A stretch of DNA of 39,255 bases from Nitrosovibrio sp. Nv4 (GCA_943330455.2 CALQHT020000019.1:1-39255); one strand, 5' to 3'. Positions 1 through 11,401 are shown, numbered from the stretch's first letter. The notes: generated from the sequence alone by a model not told the origin. Translations and numbers: made by a program.

Positions 1-296
1 CGCCAACCCGCGCCAGCCGCTTGTCCCCAAAACCCCCAAGTTTAGCGTCGATCATGTGATGTGCGCCCTATCCCTGAACCGATCAGCGCATCGATTCGGA
101 GAAAAGACTGATTCGCAAGTCGTTCCGCACTTGTGCGACAACCGTAGCCTCAAGGGGAGGGGGAGAAGTTTCTCCAACCCACGCCCGAATCTGTAATGAA
201 CCCACGGGGCGCCGCACCAACGCGCCCTATCTGCAACATTGTGCAACCAACACGATCCCGGTTGCACCCGTACGATCAATCGGGGAAGAGAGCGCC
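1..296. other. Upstream region of tolB, no gene recognised
   Basis: No frame here gives a product I recognise. In this gene order tolA would be expected immediately upstream of tolB. The first bases might be the tail of such a gene, but no TolA C-terminal features are readable. The stretch holds one half-copy of a dispersed CT/AG-rich palindromic repeat (near 148-178) and must contain the translation signals of tolB. I could not assign a promoter with confidence. Confidence 0.5.
148..178. repeat. Half-copy of dispersed AG-rich palindromic repeat
   Basis: The bases CAAGGGGAGGGGGAGAAG followed by TTTCTCC match the right half of the palindromes at 22539-22585, 29602-29724 and 39158-39255. Only one arm is preserved, so this looks like a decayed copy upstream of tolB. 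Confidence 0.55.
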
Positions 297-1694
297 ATGA
301 TCCACATCCCGAACCCTATCCTCCGCCGTCGCGACCTGATCGTCAGCGCCGCCAGTTCGGCCGCCATGTTGGCCGCGCCGATCCCGGTGCACGCCCAGGC
401 GCTGCCTCCCGGAGGCGGCACCCAGTCGGCGGTCATCGATGTAAGCCGAGCGCGGGTGGAGCCTATTCCGATTGCGATTCCGGAGTTGGGGGGGACGGAT
501 GGTGCATCCGCCCAGCTCGGTCGCGATATTGCCGGGGTTATCAGCAACGACCTGACACGCAGCGGCCTGTTCCGTCCGATCGCACCGGGCAGCTTCGTGC
601 AGTCCGGCCCCACCGGCGCTGGTGCTCCGAACTTCCAGAACTGGCGTGTGACCGGCGCGCAGGCGCTGGTGACCGGCCGGGTGGAAGCGCAAGGCGGCGG
701 CAATGTCCGCGTCGAGTTCCGCCTGTGGGATATCCTGCCGCAGACCCAGATCCAGGGCACCGCCTACACCACCACGCAGGCCAACTGGCGCCGCATCGCC
801 CATATCATGGCGGATGTGATCTATGAGCGGCTGCTCGGCGAGAAGGGCTATTTCGACACGCGCGTCGTCTACATTTCCTCGACTGGCCCCAAGGACCGGC
901 GCACCAAGCGCCTGGCGATCATGGACCAGGACAGCGAGAACAACCGCTTCCTGACCGACGGATCCTGGCTGGTGCTGACCCCGCGCTTCCATCCGTCGCG
1001 CGATGAGATCGCGTTCATGAGCTACGCGAACAATCGTCCGAGGGTTTATCTGTTCAACCTGGGCAGCGGCCGGCAGACGGCCCTGGGTGAGTTTTCGGGC
1101 ATGACATTCGCGCCCCGTTTCGCGCCCGATGGCGGCAGCGTGGTGATGGCGGTGTCGAATGGTGGCGGGTCCGATATCGTTTCGGTTGGTGTTGGTGGCG
1201 GCGGCGCGCGTCAGTTGACAAGCTCGGGTTCGATCGATGTCAGCCCGTGTTTCAGCCCGGACGGATCGCAGATCGCGTTCGCGTCCGACCGGGGCGGCGA
1301 TCAGCAAATCTATGTGATGGGCGCGGGTGGCGGTGGCGCGAAGCGGATCAGCTTCGGGTCCGGCCGTTACGCGACACCTGTATGGTCACCGCGCGGCGAC
1401 CTGATCGCCTTCACGCGATACGGCGGCAGCGGCGGCGGTAGTTTCTCGATCGGAGTGATGCGCCCGGACGGTTCGGGCGAACGCATTCTGTCGGAGAGCT
1501 GGCTGGTGGAGGGACCGACCTTCGCCCCCAACGGCCGTGTCATCATGTTTTGGAAAGAGAGCCAGTCCCGCGATGCGCGCGGCAGCGGGTTTTCGTCGCG
1601 GTTGGTATCGGTCGACATCACCGGGTTCAACGAACGGGTCGTGCAGACCCCGACGGATGCGTCTGACCCGGCCTGGTCGCCGCTTGGGACATGA
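297..1694 (+). CDS. tolB: Tol-Pal system periplasmic beta-propeller protein TolB
   Basis: TolB is the periplasmic component of the Tol-Pal envelope complex, linking TolA and Pal during outer-membrane constriction at division. The 465-residue product starts with an arginine-rich n-region (LRRRDLIVS) and a hydrophobic stretch ending AHA-type (PVHAQA, about residue 30). This fits a Tat-like signal peptide, as is common for TolB in this group. An N-terminal mixed domain follows (about residues 45-190). The C-terminal propeller shows repeated blades with SPDG-type motifs ([43 protein letters not shown]). Length is slightly above the usual 430-450. pal follows 209 bp downstream, as in other Tol-Pal loci. 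The ATG at 297 begins right before the signal peptide. Identification is secure. Confidence 0.95.
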   Translation: MIHIPNPILRRRDLIVSAASSAAMLAAPIPVHAQALPPGGGTQSAVIDVSRARVEPIPIAIPELGGTDGASAQLGRDIAGVISNDLTRSGLFRPIAPGSFVQSGPTGAGAPNFQNWRVTGAQALVTGRVEAQGGGNVRVEFRLWDILPQTQIQGTAYTTTQANWRRIAHIMADVIYERLLGEKGYFDTRVVYISSTGPKDRRTKRLAIMDQDSENNRFLTDGSWLVLTPRFHPSRDEIAFMSYANNRPRVYLFNLGSGRQTALGEFSGMTFAPRFAPDGGSVVMAVSNGGGSDIVSVGVGGGGARQLTSSGSIDVSPCFSPDGSQIAFASDRGGDQQIYVMGAGGGGAKRISFGSGRYATPVWSPRGDLIAFTRYGGSGGGSFSIGVMRPDGSGERILSESWLVEGPTFAPNGRVIMFWKESQSRDARGSGFSSRLVSVDITGFNERVVQTPTDASDPAWSPLGT

Positions 1695-1903
1695 GGTTGG
1701 GGAGATGCGATTGGATCGACAGCCTGGACGGCGTGGATCGGGTGGAAAATCGGGCGCCTCCATCCGACTCGGGGCGTAATAACTTGACCTTAAAGCGCCG
1801 GACAAGCTAAGCGCGATATTGACCGGCGTGGATACCGCCCACATGCGCATCCACGTCCGAACCGGTCGCCCCGCTTGCAGCCCGCACCTTCCAACAGGGA
1901 CGA

Positions 1904-2380
1904 ATGAGACCCATGAATACACGAATCATCGGCGCCCTAGCAGCTGTCGCGCTACTCGCGGCGTGCGCCAATAAGGACGAGCAAGCCGCGACCGGCACCG
2001 GTCTGACATCCGCGGGTCCGACGCCGGGCAGCCAGGAAGACCTCGTTGCCAATGTCGGCGACCGGATACTCTTCGGGTTCAATATCGCCACTGTAACGAC
2101 AGAAAGTCGGGGGACGTTGGATCGGCAGGCGGATTGGTTGGCGAAGTATCCGACCGTCAATGTGCAAGTCGCCGGCAACTGCGATGAGCGTGGCACCACC
2201 GAATACAACCTGGCGCTCGGCCAACGGCGCGCGAATTCCGCGGCCAGCTACCTGCGGGCGAAGGGCGTGGCGGCGGCCCGCATGAGCACCATCAGCTACG
2301 GCAAGGATCGCCCGACGGCGCTGGGCTCGGATGAGCAGGCGTGGGCGCAGAACCGTAACGCGATCACCTCGATCCGCTAA
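1904..2380 (+). CDS. pal: Peptidoglycan-associated outer membrane lipoprotein Pal
   Basis: Pal is an outer-membrane lipoprotein that binds peptidoglycan and TolB. The N-terminus is a short lipoprotein signal with lipobox LLAAC, the acylated Cys lying near residue 21. The OmpA-like domain covers about residues 50-158, with the diagnostic stretch GNCDERGTTEYNLALGQRR. The usual family motif reads GHCDERGT; here His is replaced by Asn. Two starts are possible, ATG 1904 (AGGGA only 3 nt upstream) and ATG 1913 (same AGGGA, 12 nt upstream); the signal peptide works from either. A TTGACC element at 1784-1789 in the gap after tolB could be a -35 box, but no good -10 follows. A strong terminator lies 50 bp after the stop, so pal probably ends the tol transcript. 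Confidence 0.95.
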   Translation: MRPMNTRIIGALAAVALLAACANKDEQAATGTGLTSAGPTPGSQEDLVANVGDRILFGFNIATVTTESRGTLDRQADWLAKYPTVNVQVAGNCDERGTTEYNLALGQRRANSAASYLRAKGVAAARMSTISYGKDRPTALGSDEQAWAQNRNAITSIR

Positions 2381-2430
2381 CCCTGGGGCCCCGGCCCTCG
2401 GGTCACGGATGATTGGATTGCTGATGAAAG

Positions 2431-2460
2431 AACCGGCAGCCGGATGGTTGCCGGTTTTTT
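2431..2460 (+). terminator. Intrinsic terminator after pal
   Basis: AACCGGCA (2431-2438) and TGCCGGTT (2449-2456) form a perfect 8-bp stem with a 10-nt loop. The T run covers 2455-2460, its first two T also closing the stem. This is the clearest rho-independent terminator in the window and separates pal from cpoB. Confidence 0.85.
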
Positions 2461-2624
2461 CACGCCCGGCCTTGAGATCGCCGCGGTCCGCTGGCATGTC
2501 TCGGCGGCGCGGCCCCCGTTTTCGAATCGCGGTTTGGACGGTTTGTTCGCGTCCCACGGCGCGGGAGGCAGCGGGTCGAACGCCTTGTAGAAACGTGACT
2601 GACCGCCCAAGCAGGAGACGCCGC

Positions 2625-3509
2625 ATGCGATCATTCGTCCCCATTCCGATGGTTTTGGCTGTTGTGCTGCTGGCGGTCGCGCAGCTTCCGACGGCCGCCC
2701 ACGCGCAGGTCGACAGCCGGGAGGCCATCGCCCTGCAGAACCAGCTCTATCAGTTGCGCCAGGAAATGCAGGTGCTGCGAGATCAGGTCGCGCGCGGCGG
2801 CGGGGCGGCAGCCGGCGGACGATCTTTCTCGTCCTCCGCCTTCGGCAACGACATGATCGCGCAATTGCTGACCCGGGTGGATTCGCTGGAGGAGCAGGTG
2901 CGCCAGTTGCGTGGGCGGGTGGACGAGACCCAGTACCAGGGGCAGCGGCAAAACGCGGAACTCGGCAAGCGGATCGACGATCTGGCGTTCCAGATGGGCA
3001 ATGCACCACCCGCCGGCCCCGCGGCGCGGCCTCCGGCAACCAGTGGTCCGGCGCCGGTGCCATTGGCCGTGCCGACCCCGTCCACCGCGCCTCCTGCCGG
3101 TCCGGCGGCGACGACACCCCGGGTGCGCACGCCCGAGATCGCCTTGCAGGAGGGTAACGCCGCGCTCGCTCGGCGCGATTACGCAACGGCGGAGCAGGCG
3201 TCACGGGAGGTGCTGGCGAACCGGGCGTCTCCGCGCTCCTATGACGGGCAGATGTTGCTGGCCCAGGCACTGTCCGGGCAGCGGCAGTATCCGCAGGCCG
3301 CGATTGCCTACGACGATGCCTATAACCGGTCCCGCAAGGGGGTTTATGCCCAGGATGCGCTGCTGGGACTGGCCAATTCTCTTGCCGCGATTAACGAGAA
3401 GAAGGCCGCCTGCGACACGTTGGGCCGCTTGCGCACGGAATTCCCGCAGCCGCGGAACGATCTACGCGATGCGATCGCGGCGTCCGGGCAACGAGCCGGT
3501 TGCCGGTAA
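2625..3509 (+). CDS. cpoB: Cell division coordinator CpoB (YbgF)
   Basis: CpoB/YbgF is the periplasmic protein that coordinates Tol-Pal with peptidoglycan synthesis at the septum. The 294-residue product has a Sec signal peptide ending PTAAHA-Q (about residue 27). A coiled-coil segment follows (about 33-125, with LQNQLYQLRQEMQVLRDQV). Next come a Pro/Ala-rich linker (about 128-165) and a C-terminal TPR-like domain (NAALARRDYATAEQASREVL, then further helical pairs). ATG 2625 is chosen because AGGAGA sits 6 nt upstream and the signal peptide begins there. An in-frame opening further upstream overlaps the pal end and terminator and is not credible. Position after pal is canonical. Confidence 0.9.
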   Translation: MRSFVPIPMVLAVVLLAVAQLPTAAHAQVDSREAIALQNQLYQLRQEMQVLRDQVARGGGAAAGGRSFSSSAFGNDMIAQLLTRVDSLEEQVRQLRGRVDETQYQGQRQNAELGKRIDDLAFQMGNAPPAGPAARPPATSGPAPVPLAVPTPSTAPPAGPAATTPRVRTPEIALQEGNAALARRDYATAEQASREVLANRASPRSYDGQMLLAQALSGQRQYPQAAIAYDDAYNRSRKGVYAQDALLGLANSLAAINEKKAACDTLGRLRTEFPQPRNDLRDAIAASGQRAGCR

Positions 3510-3522
3510 TGTCCGGCGGGTC

Positions 3523-3564
3523 CGGTTGGTAGATGGCGGTTGGTAGATGCCGGTTGGTAGATGA
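3523..3564. repeat. Three tandem 14-bp repeats
   Basis: The unit CGGTTGGTAGATG plus one variable base occurs three times in a row (3523-3536, 3537-3550, 3551-3564). The copies differ only in the last base (G, C, A). It lies 14 bp after the cpoB stop. No function can be inferred. Confidence 0.9.
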
Positions 3565-3848
3565 CTGATATCAACGGCCCGAATACCGACGGCCCGAACC
3601 TTTGACCGCCAGCGCCCACCTATCGTCATTGCCGGGCTTGACCCGGCAACCCGCGCTTCAACCACGGAGGGCGGGTTGCGGGGGTAATCCCGGGACTGAC
3701 GGTGAAGGGAGGCTATCGGCCGAAGGTTCTGGCGGTTGCGAAGAACCCCCCGCCGATCCTCTGGCTCCCTCGTCCTTGCCGAGCCTGACCCGGCAACCCG
3801 CGCTGCAACAGCAGGGGGCGGGTTGCGGGGGTAATCCCGGCAATGACG
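3565..3848. repeat. Two tandem copies of a 78-bp palindromic repeat before tilS
   Basis: Two 78-bp copies start at 3624 and 3771, exactly 147 bp apart. Each opens with GTCNTTGCCGRGCYTGACCC and closes with an approximate reverse complement of its start, with an internal AACCCGC/GCGGGTT pair. The spacer after each copy is also related (GGCTATCGGCCG, then GGCGGTTGCGA), so the duplicated unit is the whole 147 bp. Single copies occur at 14320-14397 and 36943-37020. This accounts for most of the 410-bp gap between cpoB and the tilS ATG. The 3565-3623 part resembles the leader found before the other copies. Confidence 0.85.
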
Positions 3849-3919
3849 ATCAAGAGCGGCTATCGGCCGGTGATTCGGGCGGTTGCGATGACACCCTTGC
3901 GGCCCGATTTGCGGCCTCG

Positions 3920-5254
3920 ATGGAACGCCTTGGACCCTGGGAGGCGCCGCCACGGCTGGCGGTCGCGGTATCCGGCGGCGCCGACAGTCTGGCGCTGGCT
4001 GTGCTGGCGCGGGACTGGGTGCGGGATTGGGCGACAGATCGCGGCGGCACGGTCCTCGCCTTGGTCGTCGATCACGGCCTACGCCTGGAATCGGCAGCCG
4101 AAGCGGCACTGACCCTTCAACGTCTGGCAGAGCAAAATATCCCGGCCCGGCTGCTGGGGTTGCGGGACCTAAGGCGCGGCAGTGCCATGGCCGAACGGGC
4201 CCGGGCCGCGCGATACCAGGCCTTGTTCGCCGCCTGCGCCGGCGAAGGGCTCCTTCATCTTCTGCTGGGCCATCACGCCGAGGACCAGGCGGAAACCCTG
4301 ATGATCCGAGTGCTGGGCGGCAGCCAATCGCGCGGCCTGGCCGCCATGGCCGCTCTGGTCGAAACCGATCGGGTCCGCGTGTTGCGGCCGTTGCTGACGA
4401 TCCCGCCGGTCGACCTGCGCCAGATGCTGACCACGCGCGGTCTGGCCTGGGTCGAGGACCCATCCAACCGCGACCGGCACGCGTTGCGGGCTCGGTTGCG
4501 CCTGCTGCGGGCAGAGACCGACGATCCGGCGACGGATGCGCTGTTATCCGCCGCGCATGTCGCGGGGCAGGCAAGGGCTGCGGAGGACCGCGCCGTCGCC
4601 GAGGAACTCGCGTCGCGAGCGACCATCCGTCCGGAAGGCTTCGCGATCTTGTCCCCCGGTCCGTTGTCCGTCGCCGCGTTCGCGGCACTCGTCCAGGCGA
4701 TCGGCGGTCGAGACTACCCGGGCCGCTCCGAGCGTCTCGCTGCATTGGCCAGGGCACCACGGCCCGCCACGGTGGCCGGAATTCGGCTGATGCCGGCGGG
4801 GCGGCTGGGCGATGGGCTGTTGATGGTGCGGGAGTATGCCGCGATCGGCGCCCCTGTAAGCGCGGTGCAAGGTGCCGTGTGGGACGGTCGATTCCGGATC
4901 GTGCGCGGGGATGGATTGACGGACTCGATGGTCGTGGATGCCCTGGGCGACGATGCGGCGCGGTTTCGCAAGGTCTCCGGATTGCCCGCCTCAGTGCTGC
5001 GCACCCTGCCGGCGATCCGCGCGAGGAACATGCGCGATAGCCCCAAAAGCAGCCGGGATGGCAATTTTCTGGTAGAAGTCCCACATCTGTCTTATCCTCA
5101 CGGCGCGCAGGAAGCCTGTCCGCGGCTGGTATTCAGCCCACCGCGGCCGGTCGCCGGCGCTCCATTCCTGTCCGCCCGCGATGTTTGCCACGATGTTTCA
5201 GCGGGTTTGACAGACGGGTGGGGATGCGGGACGGGTGGCGACACCCTATGTTGA
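3920..5254 (+). CDS. tilS: tRNA(Ile)-lysidine synthase TilS
   Basis: TilS converts C34 of the tRNA-Ile CAU anticodon to lysidine, using ATP and lysine, so that the tRNA reads AUA. The PP-loop motif SGGADS is at residues 18-23 counted from ATG 3920. The N-type ATPase core continues through [10 protein letters not shown] and [19 protein letters not shown]. The C-terminal part is divergent. The start is uncertain. ATG 3920 is the only ordinary start codon between the upstream repeats and the PP-loop, but it lacks a visible ribosome binding site. Residues just before it (LAARFAAS) look like native TilS sequence. The open frame runs uninterrupted back through the tandem repeats to about 3602, so translation may begin inside repeat DNA. 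From 3920 the product is 444 residues, a normal length. Confidence 0.88.
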   Translation: MERLGPWEAPPRLAVAVSGGADSLALAVLARDWVRDWATDRGGTVLALVVDHGLRLESAAEAALTLQRLAEQNIPARLLGLRDLRRGSAMAERARAARYQALFAACAGEGLLHLLLGHHAEDQAETLMIRVLGGSQSRGLAAMAALVETDRVRVLRPLLTIPPVDLRQMLTTRGLAWVEDPSNRDRHALRARLRLLRAETDDPATDALLSAAHVAGQARAAEDRAVAEELASRATIRPEGFAILSPGPLSVAAFAALVQAIGGRDYPGRSERLAALARAPRPATVAGIRLMPAGRLGDGLLMVREYAAIGAPVSAVQGAVWDGRFRIVRGDGLTDSMVVDALGDDAARFRKVSGLPASVLRTLPAIRARNMRDSPKSSRDGNFLVEVPHLSYPHGAQEACPRLVFSPPRPVAGAPFLSARDVCHDVSAGLTDGWGCGTGGDTLC

Positions 5255-5333
5255 GCCTTCGAGCGGACGGCCATCCCGATTTCTTTTGGGCCGGACGCAT
5301 CCAACCCTGGCCTATGGACATGAGCGAGTTCAG

Positions 5334-7262
<1,929 letters not shown>

Positions 7263-7276
7263 TCGGGACCCGGGCG

Positions 7277-8128
7277 GTGGGAGGTCCAACCGCAACGCGG
7301 AATGCGACGTGGGCGGGCCTGACTTTGGACCGCCCACGCGTCATGGGCATCCTGAACGTCACGCCCGATAGTTTCAGCGATGGCGGCGCGCACGCCGATC
7401 GAGACGCCGCCATACGCGCCGGTCTGGCGATGGCCGAGGCCGGGGCGGACATCATCGACATCGGCGGTGAAAGCACCCGCCCAGGCGCGACACTGGTGCC
7501 ATCCGATGTCGAGATCGCGCGTGTCGTCCCCGTCATCCGGGCTCTGGCCGACCACGGTATCCGGATCTCCATCGACACGCGCAACGCACTCACCATGGCA
7601 GCCGCGCTCGACGCCGGTGCCACGATCGTCAACGACATATCCGCCCTGACCTTCGACCCCAGCGCCATGACCGTGGTCAGCGAGCGGCGCTGTCCGGTGA
7701 TCCTGATGCACATGCGTGGCACGCCGGCGACGATGGTCTCCCTGGCGCGCTACGACGATGTCGTCGCGGAGGTCAGGCACGAACTGACCGACCGAGTCAC
7801 CGCCGCCATCGCGGCGGGCGTCGCACCGGACCGCATTGCCCTCGACCCGGGGATTGGCTTTGCGAAAACCGCGGAACAATCGGTGGCACTGCTGCGACGC
7901 CTGGATGCGCTCGCGGCTCTGGGATACCCGGTCGTGATCGGGGTCTCTCGCAAATCCTTCATCGGCCGGCTGTCCGGGGAGCCTGATGCCGGCCGGCGCC
8001 TCGGCGGGTCCGTGGCCGCTGCCTTGCACGCACTCGCGCATGGCGCCGCGATCCTGCGCGTGCATGATGTCCCGGAAACCGTCCAGGCCGTCCGAGTCTG
8101 GCGGGAATTGTCTGCCACCAACATGTAA
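7277..8128 (+). CDS. folP: Dihydropteroate synthase FolP
   Basis: FolP condenses p-aminobenzoate with hydroxymethyl-dihydropterin pyrophosphate in folate synthesis. The 283-residue product carries the signature [15 protein letters not shown] (about residues 23-37), the pterin-site stretch [16 protein letters not shown], and the C-terminal loop [11 protein letters not shown]. This is the complete motif set of a TIM-barrel DHPS. The start is GTG 7277, 14 bp after the ftsH stop, with a weak GGGA upstream; another GTG lies further in. The pairing ftsH-folP-glmM is common in proteobacteria, so co-transcription is likely. Confidence 0.94.
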   Translation: MGGPTATRNATWAGLTLDRPRVMGILNVTPDSFSDGGAHADRDAAIRAGLAMAEAGADIIDIGGESTRPGATLVPSDVEIARVVPVIRALADHGIRISIDTRNALTMAAALDAGATIVNDISALTFDPSAMTVVSERRCPVILMHMRGTPATMVSLARYDDVVAEVRHELTDRVTAAIAAGVAPDRIALDPGIGFAKTAEQSVALLRRLDALAALGYPVVIGVSRKSFIGRLSGEPDAGRRLGGSVAAALHALAHGAAILRVHDVPETVQAVRVWRELSATNM

Positions 8129-8187
8129 CTCGTTTTCAATACACTTCGGTCGCGCTACAGCTACCGACATCGCATGACGGTGACCGT

Positions 8188-9558
8188 ATGACCAAGACCC
8201 GACGGCTGTTCGGCACGGACGGCATAAGAGGCAAGGCAAATTCCGATCCGATGACGGCCGGCACAGCCTTGCGCCTGGGTCAGGCCGCGGGACTGATGTT
8301 TACGCGCGGCGCCCATCGTCACAAGGTGGTGATCGGCAAGGACACCAGACTGTCCGGCTATATGATCGAGCCAGCGCTCACCGCCGGTTTCATCGGCGCC
8401 GGCATGGACGTGACCTTGCTTGGTCCGTTGCCGACACCGGCCGTAGCGATGCTCACCCGATCCCTGCGCGCCGATCTCGGCGTGATGATCTCGGCGTCCC
8501 ACAACCCTTACGAAGACAACGGGATCAAGCTGTTCGGCCCCGACGGCAACAAACTGTCCGACGATGTGGAGGCCGAGATCGAGGCCATCATGGACAGCAG
8601 TTTCGCCGACCGCCTGGCCGGACCCGCGCTGCTGGGACGCGCCTCCCGGCTGGACGACGCCGGCGGGCGCTATATCGAGGCGGCGAAGGCCTGTTTCCCC
8701 CGTGGGCTGCGGCTCGACAGTCTGAAGATCGTGCTGGATTGCGCCAACGGGGCCGCCTATCGCGTCGCACCGTCCGTCTTGTGGGAGCTTGGAGCCACGC
8801 TTATCCCCGTCGGCGTGCAGCCGGACGGTTTCAACATCAACAAGGGCTGCGGCTCCACCGTGCCGGAATATCTCTGTGCCCAGGTGGTCGAGCATGGCGC
8901 CGATATCGGCATCGCACTCGACGGCGACGCCGACCGGTTGTTGATTTCCGACGGCACCGGGGAACTGATCGATGGCGACCAGATCCTCGCTTTGATCGCC
9001 CGTTCGTGGCAAATCAGCGAACAACTCACCGGCGGCGGGATCGTTGCCACCGTTATGTCCAATCTGGGGCTGGAGCGGTTTCTGAACGGCAACGGCCTGG
9101 CTCTGCATCGCACCAAGGTCGGTGACCGCTACGTGGGCGAACGCATGCGCGCATCCGGCATCAATGTCGGGGGCGAGCAGTCCGGTCACGTCATCCTGTC
9201 GGATTTCTCGACCACCGGCGACGGACTGCTCGCGGCACTTCAGGTGCTGGCCGTCCTGGTGCAGGAAGGTCGCACCGCGGCGGAAGCGTGCCGGGTGTTT
9301 GAGCCGCTGCCTCAGCTTCTCAAGAATGTGCGATTTTCCGGACGGTCTCCGTTGGGGGACGCAAAGGTCATGCACGAAATCGCAATCGCGGAAACCCGTC
9401 TGGCCGGCACCGGCCGCCTGCTGATCCGCGAAAGCGGCACCGAACCGCTGGTGCGAGTCATGGCGGAAGGCGAGGACGAAACCCTGGTCGCCCAGGTCGT
9501 CGACGAATTATGCGAGACCATCGCCAAAGCGGCCCGCGTCCCGGCGGAGGCCGGTTGA
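8188..9558 (+). CDS. glmM: Phosphoglucosamine mutase GlmM
   Basis: GlmM interconverts glucosamine-6-phosphate and glucosamine-1-phosphate on the way to UDP-GlcNAc, feeding peptidoglycan and LPS. The 456-residue product begins [13 protein letters not shown]. It has the phosphoserine loop [12 protein letters not shown] with catalytic Ser104. The metal loop ALDGDADR, sugar-binding GGEQSGH and phosphate-binding [12 protein letters not shown] follow in the expected order. The stop overlaps the thiD start (TGATG), implying translational coupling. No strong ribosome binding site precedes ATG 8188. Confidence 0.96.
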   Translation: MTKTRRLFGTDGIRGKANSDPMTAGTALRLGQAAGLMFTRGAHRHKVVIGKDTRLSGYMIEPALTAGFIGAGMDVTLLGPLPTPAVAMLTRSLRADLGVMISASHNPYEDNGIKLFGPDGNKLSDDVEAEIEAIMDSSFADRLAGPALLGRASRLDDAGGRYIEAAKACFPRGLRLDSLKIVLDCANGAAYRVAPSVLWELGATLIPVGVQPDGFNINKGCGSTVPEYLCAQVVEHGADIGIALDGDADRLLISDGTGELIDGDQILALIARSWQISEQLTGGGIVATVMSNLGLERFLNGNGLALHRTKVGDRYVGERMRASGINVGGEQSGHVILSDFSTTGDGLLAALQVLAVLVQEGRTAAEACRVFEPLPQLLKNVRFSGRSPLGDAKVMHEIAIAETRLAGTGRLLIRESGTEPLVRVMAEGEDETLVAQVVDELCETIAKAARVPAEAG

Positions 9559-10373
9559 TGCGCGGTCGGGTTCTGGTCATCGCGGGCTCCGATTCCGGCG
9601 GTGGCGCTGGCATCCAGGCGGACATCAAAGCCATCACCGCGCTCGGTGCCTTCGCCATGACGGCGCTGACGGCGTTGACCGCGCAGAACACGCTGGGTGT
9701 GCACGGGGTGCATACGGTGCCGCCCGACTTCATCCGCCAGCAGATTGCCGTGGTCCTGGAAGATATCGGCGCCGACGTCATCAAGACCGGCATGCTGGGT
9801 GATACCGCGACGATCGAGACCGTGTGTGATGCGCTGGCTCACTTCGCGCCGAAGGTGCCTTTGGTGCTGGACCCGGTCATGGTGGCCAAGGGCGGTCATC
9901 ATCTGCTGGCCACCGAGGCCGTTGCCACGATGCGCCGCCGCCTGCTGCCGATGGCGACCGTGCTGACCCCGAACCTGCCGGAAGCCGAGGCGCTGGCGGG
10001 CATGACGATCGCCTCGGTCGCGGATATGCGGATTGCCGCGGGCGCGCTGCTGGCCCTGGGGGTGCCCGCGGTGCTGCTGAAGGGCGGGCATCTGGCCGGC
10101 GATACCTTGGTGGACCTGCTGGCCACCGCCGATGGGATCGAGGAATTTTCGGCCCCGCGCATCCAGACCGTGCACACGCATGGGACCGGCTGCACCACGG
10201 CCTCCGCGGTGGCGGCCGGGCTGGCGCAGGGCCTGAGCCTGCGGGATGCGGTGATCCGGGCGCGGGCCTATGTGCGCGCGGCGATTGCCTCGGCGCCTGG
10301 CTATGGCGGCGGGCATGGGCCGTTGGATCATGCCGTGACGGTCGATGTGTCCCGGCTGGAAAGGGATGCCTGA
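9558..10373 (+). CDS. thiD: Hydroxymethylpyrimidine/phosphomethylpyrimidine kinase ThiD
   Basis: ThiD phosphorylates HMP and HMP-P for thiamine biosynthesis or salvage. The 271-residue ribokinase-fold product starts VLVIAGSDSGGGAGIQADIK, the ThiD signature. It continues with TALTAQNTLGVHGV, LDPVMVAKGGHHLL, LTPNLPEAEAL, LLKGGHLAGD and the anion-hole motif HTHGTGCTTASAVAAGLA. The start ATG 9558 overlaps the glmM stop. An earlier in-frame start inside glmM would add 16 residues and is unlikely. No other thi gene or TPP riboswitch is visible nearby. Confidence 0.94.
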   Translation: MRGRVLVIAGSDSGGGAGIQADIKAITALGAFAMTALTALTAQNTLGVHGVHTVPPDFIRQQIAVVLEDIGADVIKTGMLGDTATIETVCDALAHFAPKVPLVLDPVMVAKGGHHLLATEAVATMRRRLLPMATVLTPNLPEAEALAGMTIASVADMRIAAGALLALGVPAVLLKGGHLAGDTLVDLLATADGIEEFSAPRIQTVHTHGTGCTTASAVAAGLAQGLSLRDAVIRARAYVRAAIASAPGYGGGHGPLDHAVTVDVSRLERDA

Positions 10374-10374
10374 C

Positions 10375-11109
10375 ATGCTGCCGGCCGCGATCCTGTTCGA
10401 CATGGACGACACGTTGATCTCGGCCTATTCGCAGCCGGAGGTCGCCTGGATCGCCATCGCCGCCGAATTCGCCGAGGCGCTGCATCCGTTCGATCCGCTG
10501 ACGGTTGCCGGCGCGGTCGCCCGGGCGTCCGATCGGTTCTGGTCCGACCCGGAGCGGCATCGTCAGGGGCGGCTTCAACTGCTGGATGCGCGCACCGGGA
10601 TCGTCGCTGATGCCTTCGCCGAACTGGCGAGCGCGGACCGTGCGAAGGGCTCCCCGCCTTCTGACCTCGCCGGCCGCCTGGCACAGCGTTACGCGAGCTA
10701 TAGAGACGAGCAGATGTATCTGTTCGACGGCGCGCATGACGTGGTGGATGAGTTCCGCGCCCGAGGGGTGCGGCTGGCCCTGGTCACCAACGGGACCGGC
10801 CCGGCGCAGCGTGCCAAGATTGAGCGGTTTGAGCTGGAGCATCGCTTCCATCACATCCAGATTGAGGGCGAGCACGGGTTCGGCAAGCCGGAAGAGCGCG
10901 CCTATCGCCACGCCATGGAGGTGCTGGGCGTGCAGGCGCATGAGACCTGGATGGTCGGCGACAACCTGGAATGGGAGGTCGCCGCGCCGCAACGCCTGGG
11001 TATTCATGCGATCTGGCATGATGCGCTGGGGCAGGGGCTGCCGGTTGGGTCCACGGTGCGGCCGGATCGGATCATTCGGTCGTTGTTGGAGTTGTTGCCG
11101 GAGCGCTAG
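10375..11109 (+). CDS. HAD-superfamily hydrolase
   Basis: This is a 244-residue Rossmann-fold HAD phosphatase of subfamily I. Motif I is LFDMDDTLI (about residues 6-14), carrying the nucleophile Asp and the acid/base Asp. Motif II is LALVTNGTG, the motif III Lys lies in FGKPEERAY, and motif IV is MVGDNLEWE. A helical cap is inserted between motifs I and II. The substrate cannot be predicted; it resembles YjjG-type nucleotidases and phosphoglycolate-like phosphatases. ATG 10375 is preferred because AAGGGA lies 8 nt upstream; an ATG at 10366 overlaps that site. It starts 1 bp after the thiD stop, so it is probably co-transcribed with it. A large palindrome follows directly. Confidence 0.85.
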   Translation: MLPAAILFDMDDTLISAYSQPEVAWIAIAAEFAEALHPFDPLTVAGAVARASDRFWSDPERHRQGRLQLLDARTGIVADAFAELASADRAKGSPPSDLAGRLAQRYASYRDEQMYLFDGAHDVVDEFRARGVRLALVTNGTGPAQRAKIERFELEHRFHHIQIEGEHGFGKPEERAYRHAMEVLGVQAHETWMVGDNLEWEVAAPQRLGIHAIWHDALGQGLPVGSTVRPDRIIRSLLELLPER

Positions 11110-11119
11110 GCGGGAAGCG

Positions 11120-11381
11120 TGCTTTCGGGTAGAGCGGGGCTTCGCCCCAAACCCCGACCAGGGGGCTTTGCCCCCTGGACCCCCACCAAGGGCGACGGCC
11201 CTTGGAACCGGAACATTGGGGGTTTGATGAGAGGGGCCAACCCGGACGTTGCGACGCCACCGTTGGCCCCTCTCATCAAACCCCCAAAAGAATCGCATTC
11301 CAAAGGCCGTCGCCTTTGGTGGGGTCCAGGGGCAAAGCCCCTGGCGGGGTCCGGGGCGGAGCCCCGCTCTGCCCGAAAGCA
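11120..11381. repeat. 262-bp near-perfect palindrome (imperfect inverted repeat)
   Basis: The outer ends read TGCTTTCGGG at 11120 and its near complement ending at 11381. The arms match over their whole length, with alternating small hairpins of the GGGGCTTCGCCCC and GGGGGCTTTGCCCCC kind. The innermost 24 bases are exact (11218-11241 pairs with 11262-11285) around a 20-base loop. In RNA the whole element would fold into one long rod. It fills the gap between the HAD gene and the isovaleryl-CoA dehydrogenase gene and ends 20 bp before that start. There is no T tract, although the structure could still stop or stabilise transcripts. Confidence 0.92.
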
Positions 11382-11401
11382 TCCAACCCGAAGGATTCCG
11401 G

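Noticed and set aside
2331-2624. N-terminal extension of cpoB overlapping the pal end
   Set aside because: It contains the intrinsic terminator and lacks a ribosome binding site. The signal peptide starts at ATG 2625.
3565-3848. Possible CRISPR or other spaced array
   Set aside because: There are only two copies, they are long and palindromic, and the spacers between them are themselves duplicated.
3462-5084. Long minus-strand open frame (540 codons) across tilS
   Set aside because: It is antisense to TilS with its PP-loop motif. The translation is Arg/Pro-rich.
8129-8187. Terminator between folP and glmM
   Set aside because: No inverted repeat with a T run is present. Co-transcription is more likely.
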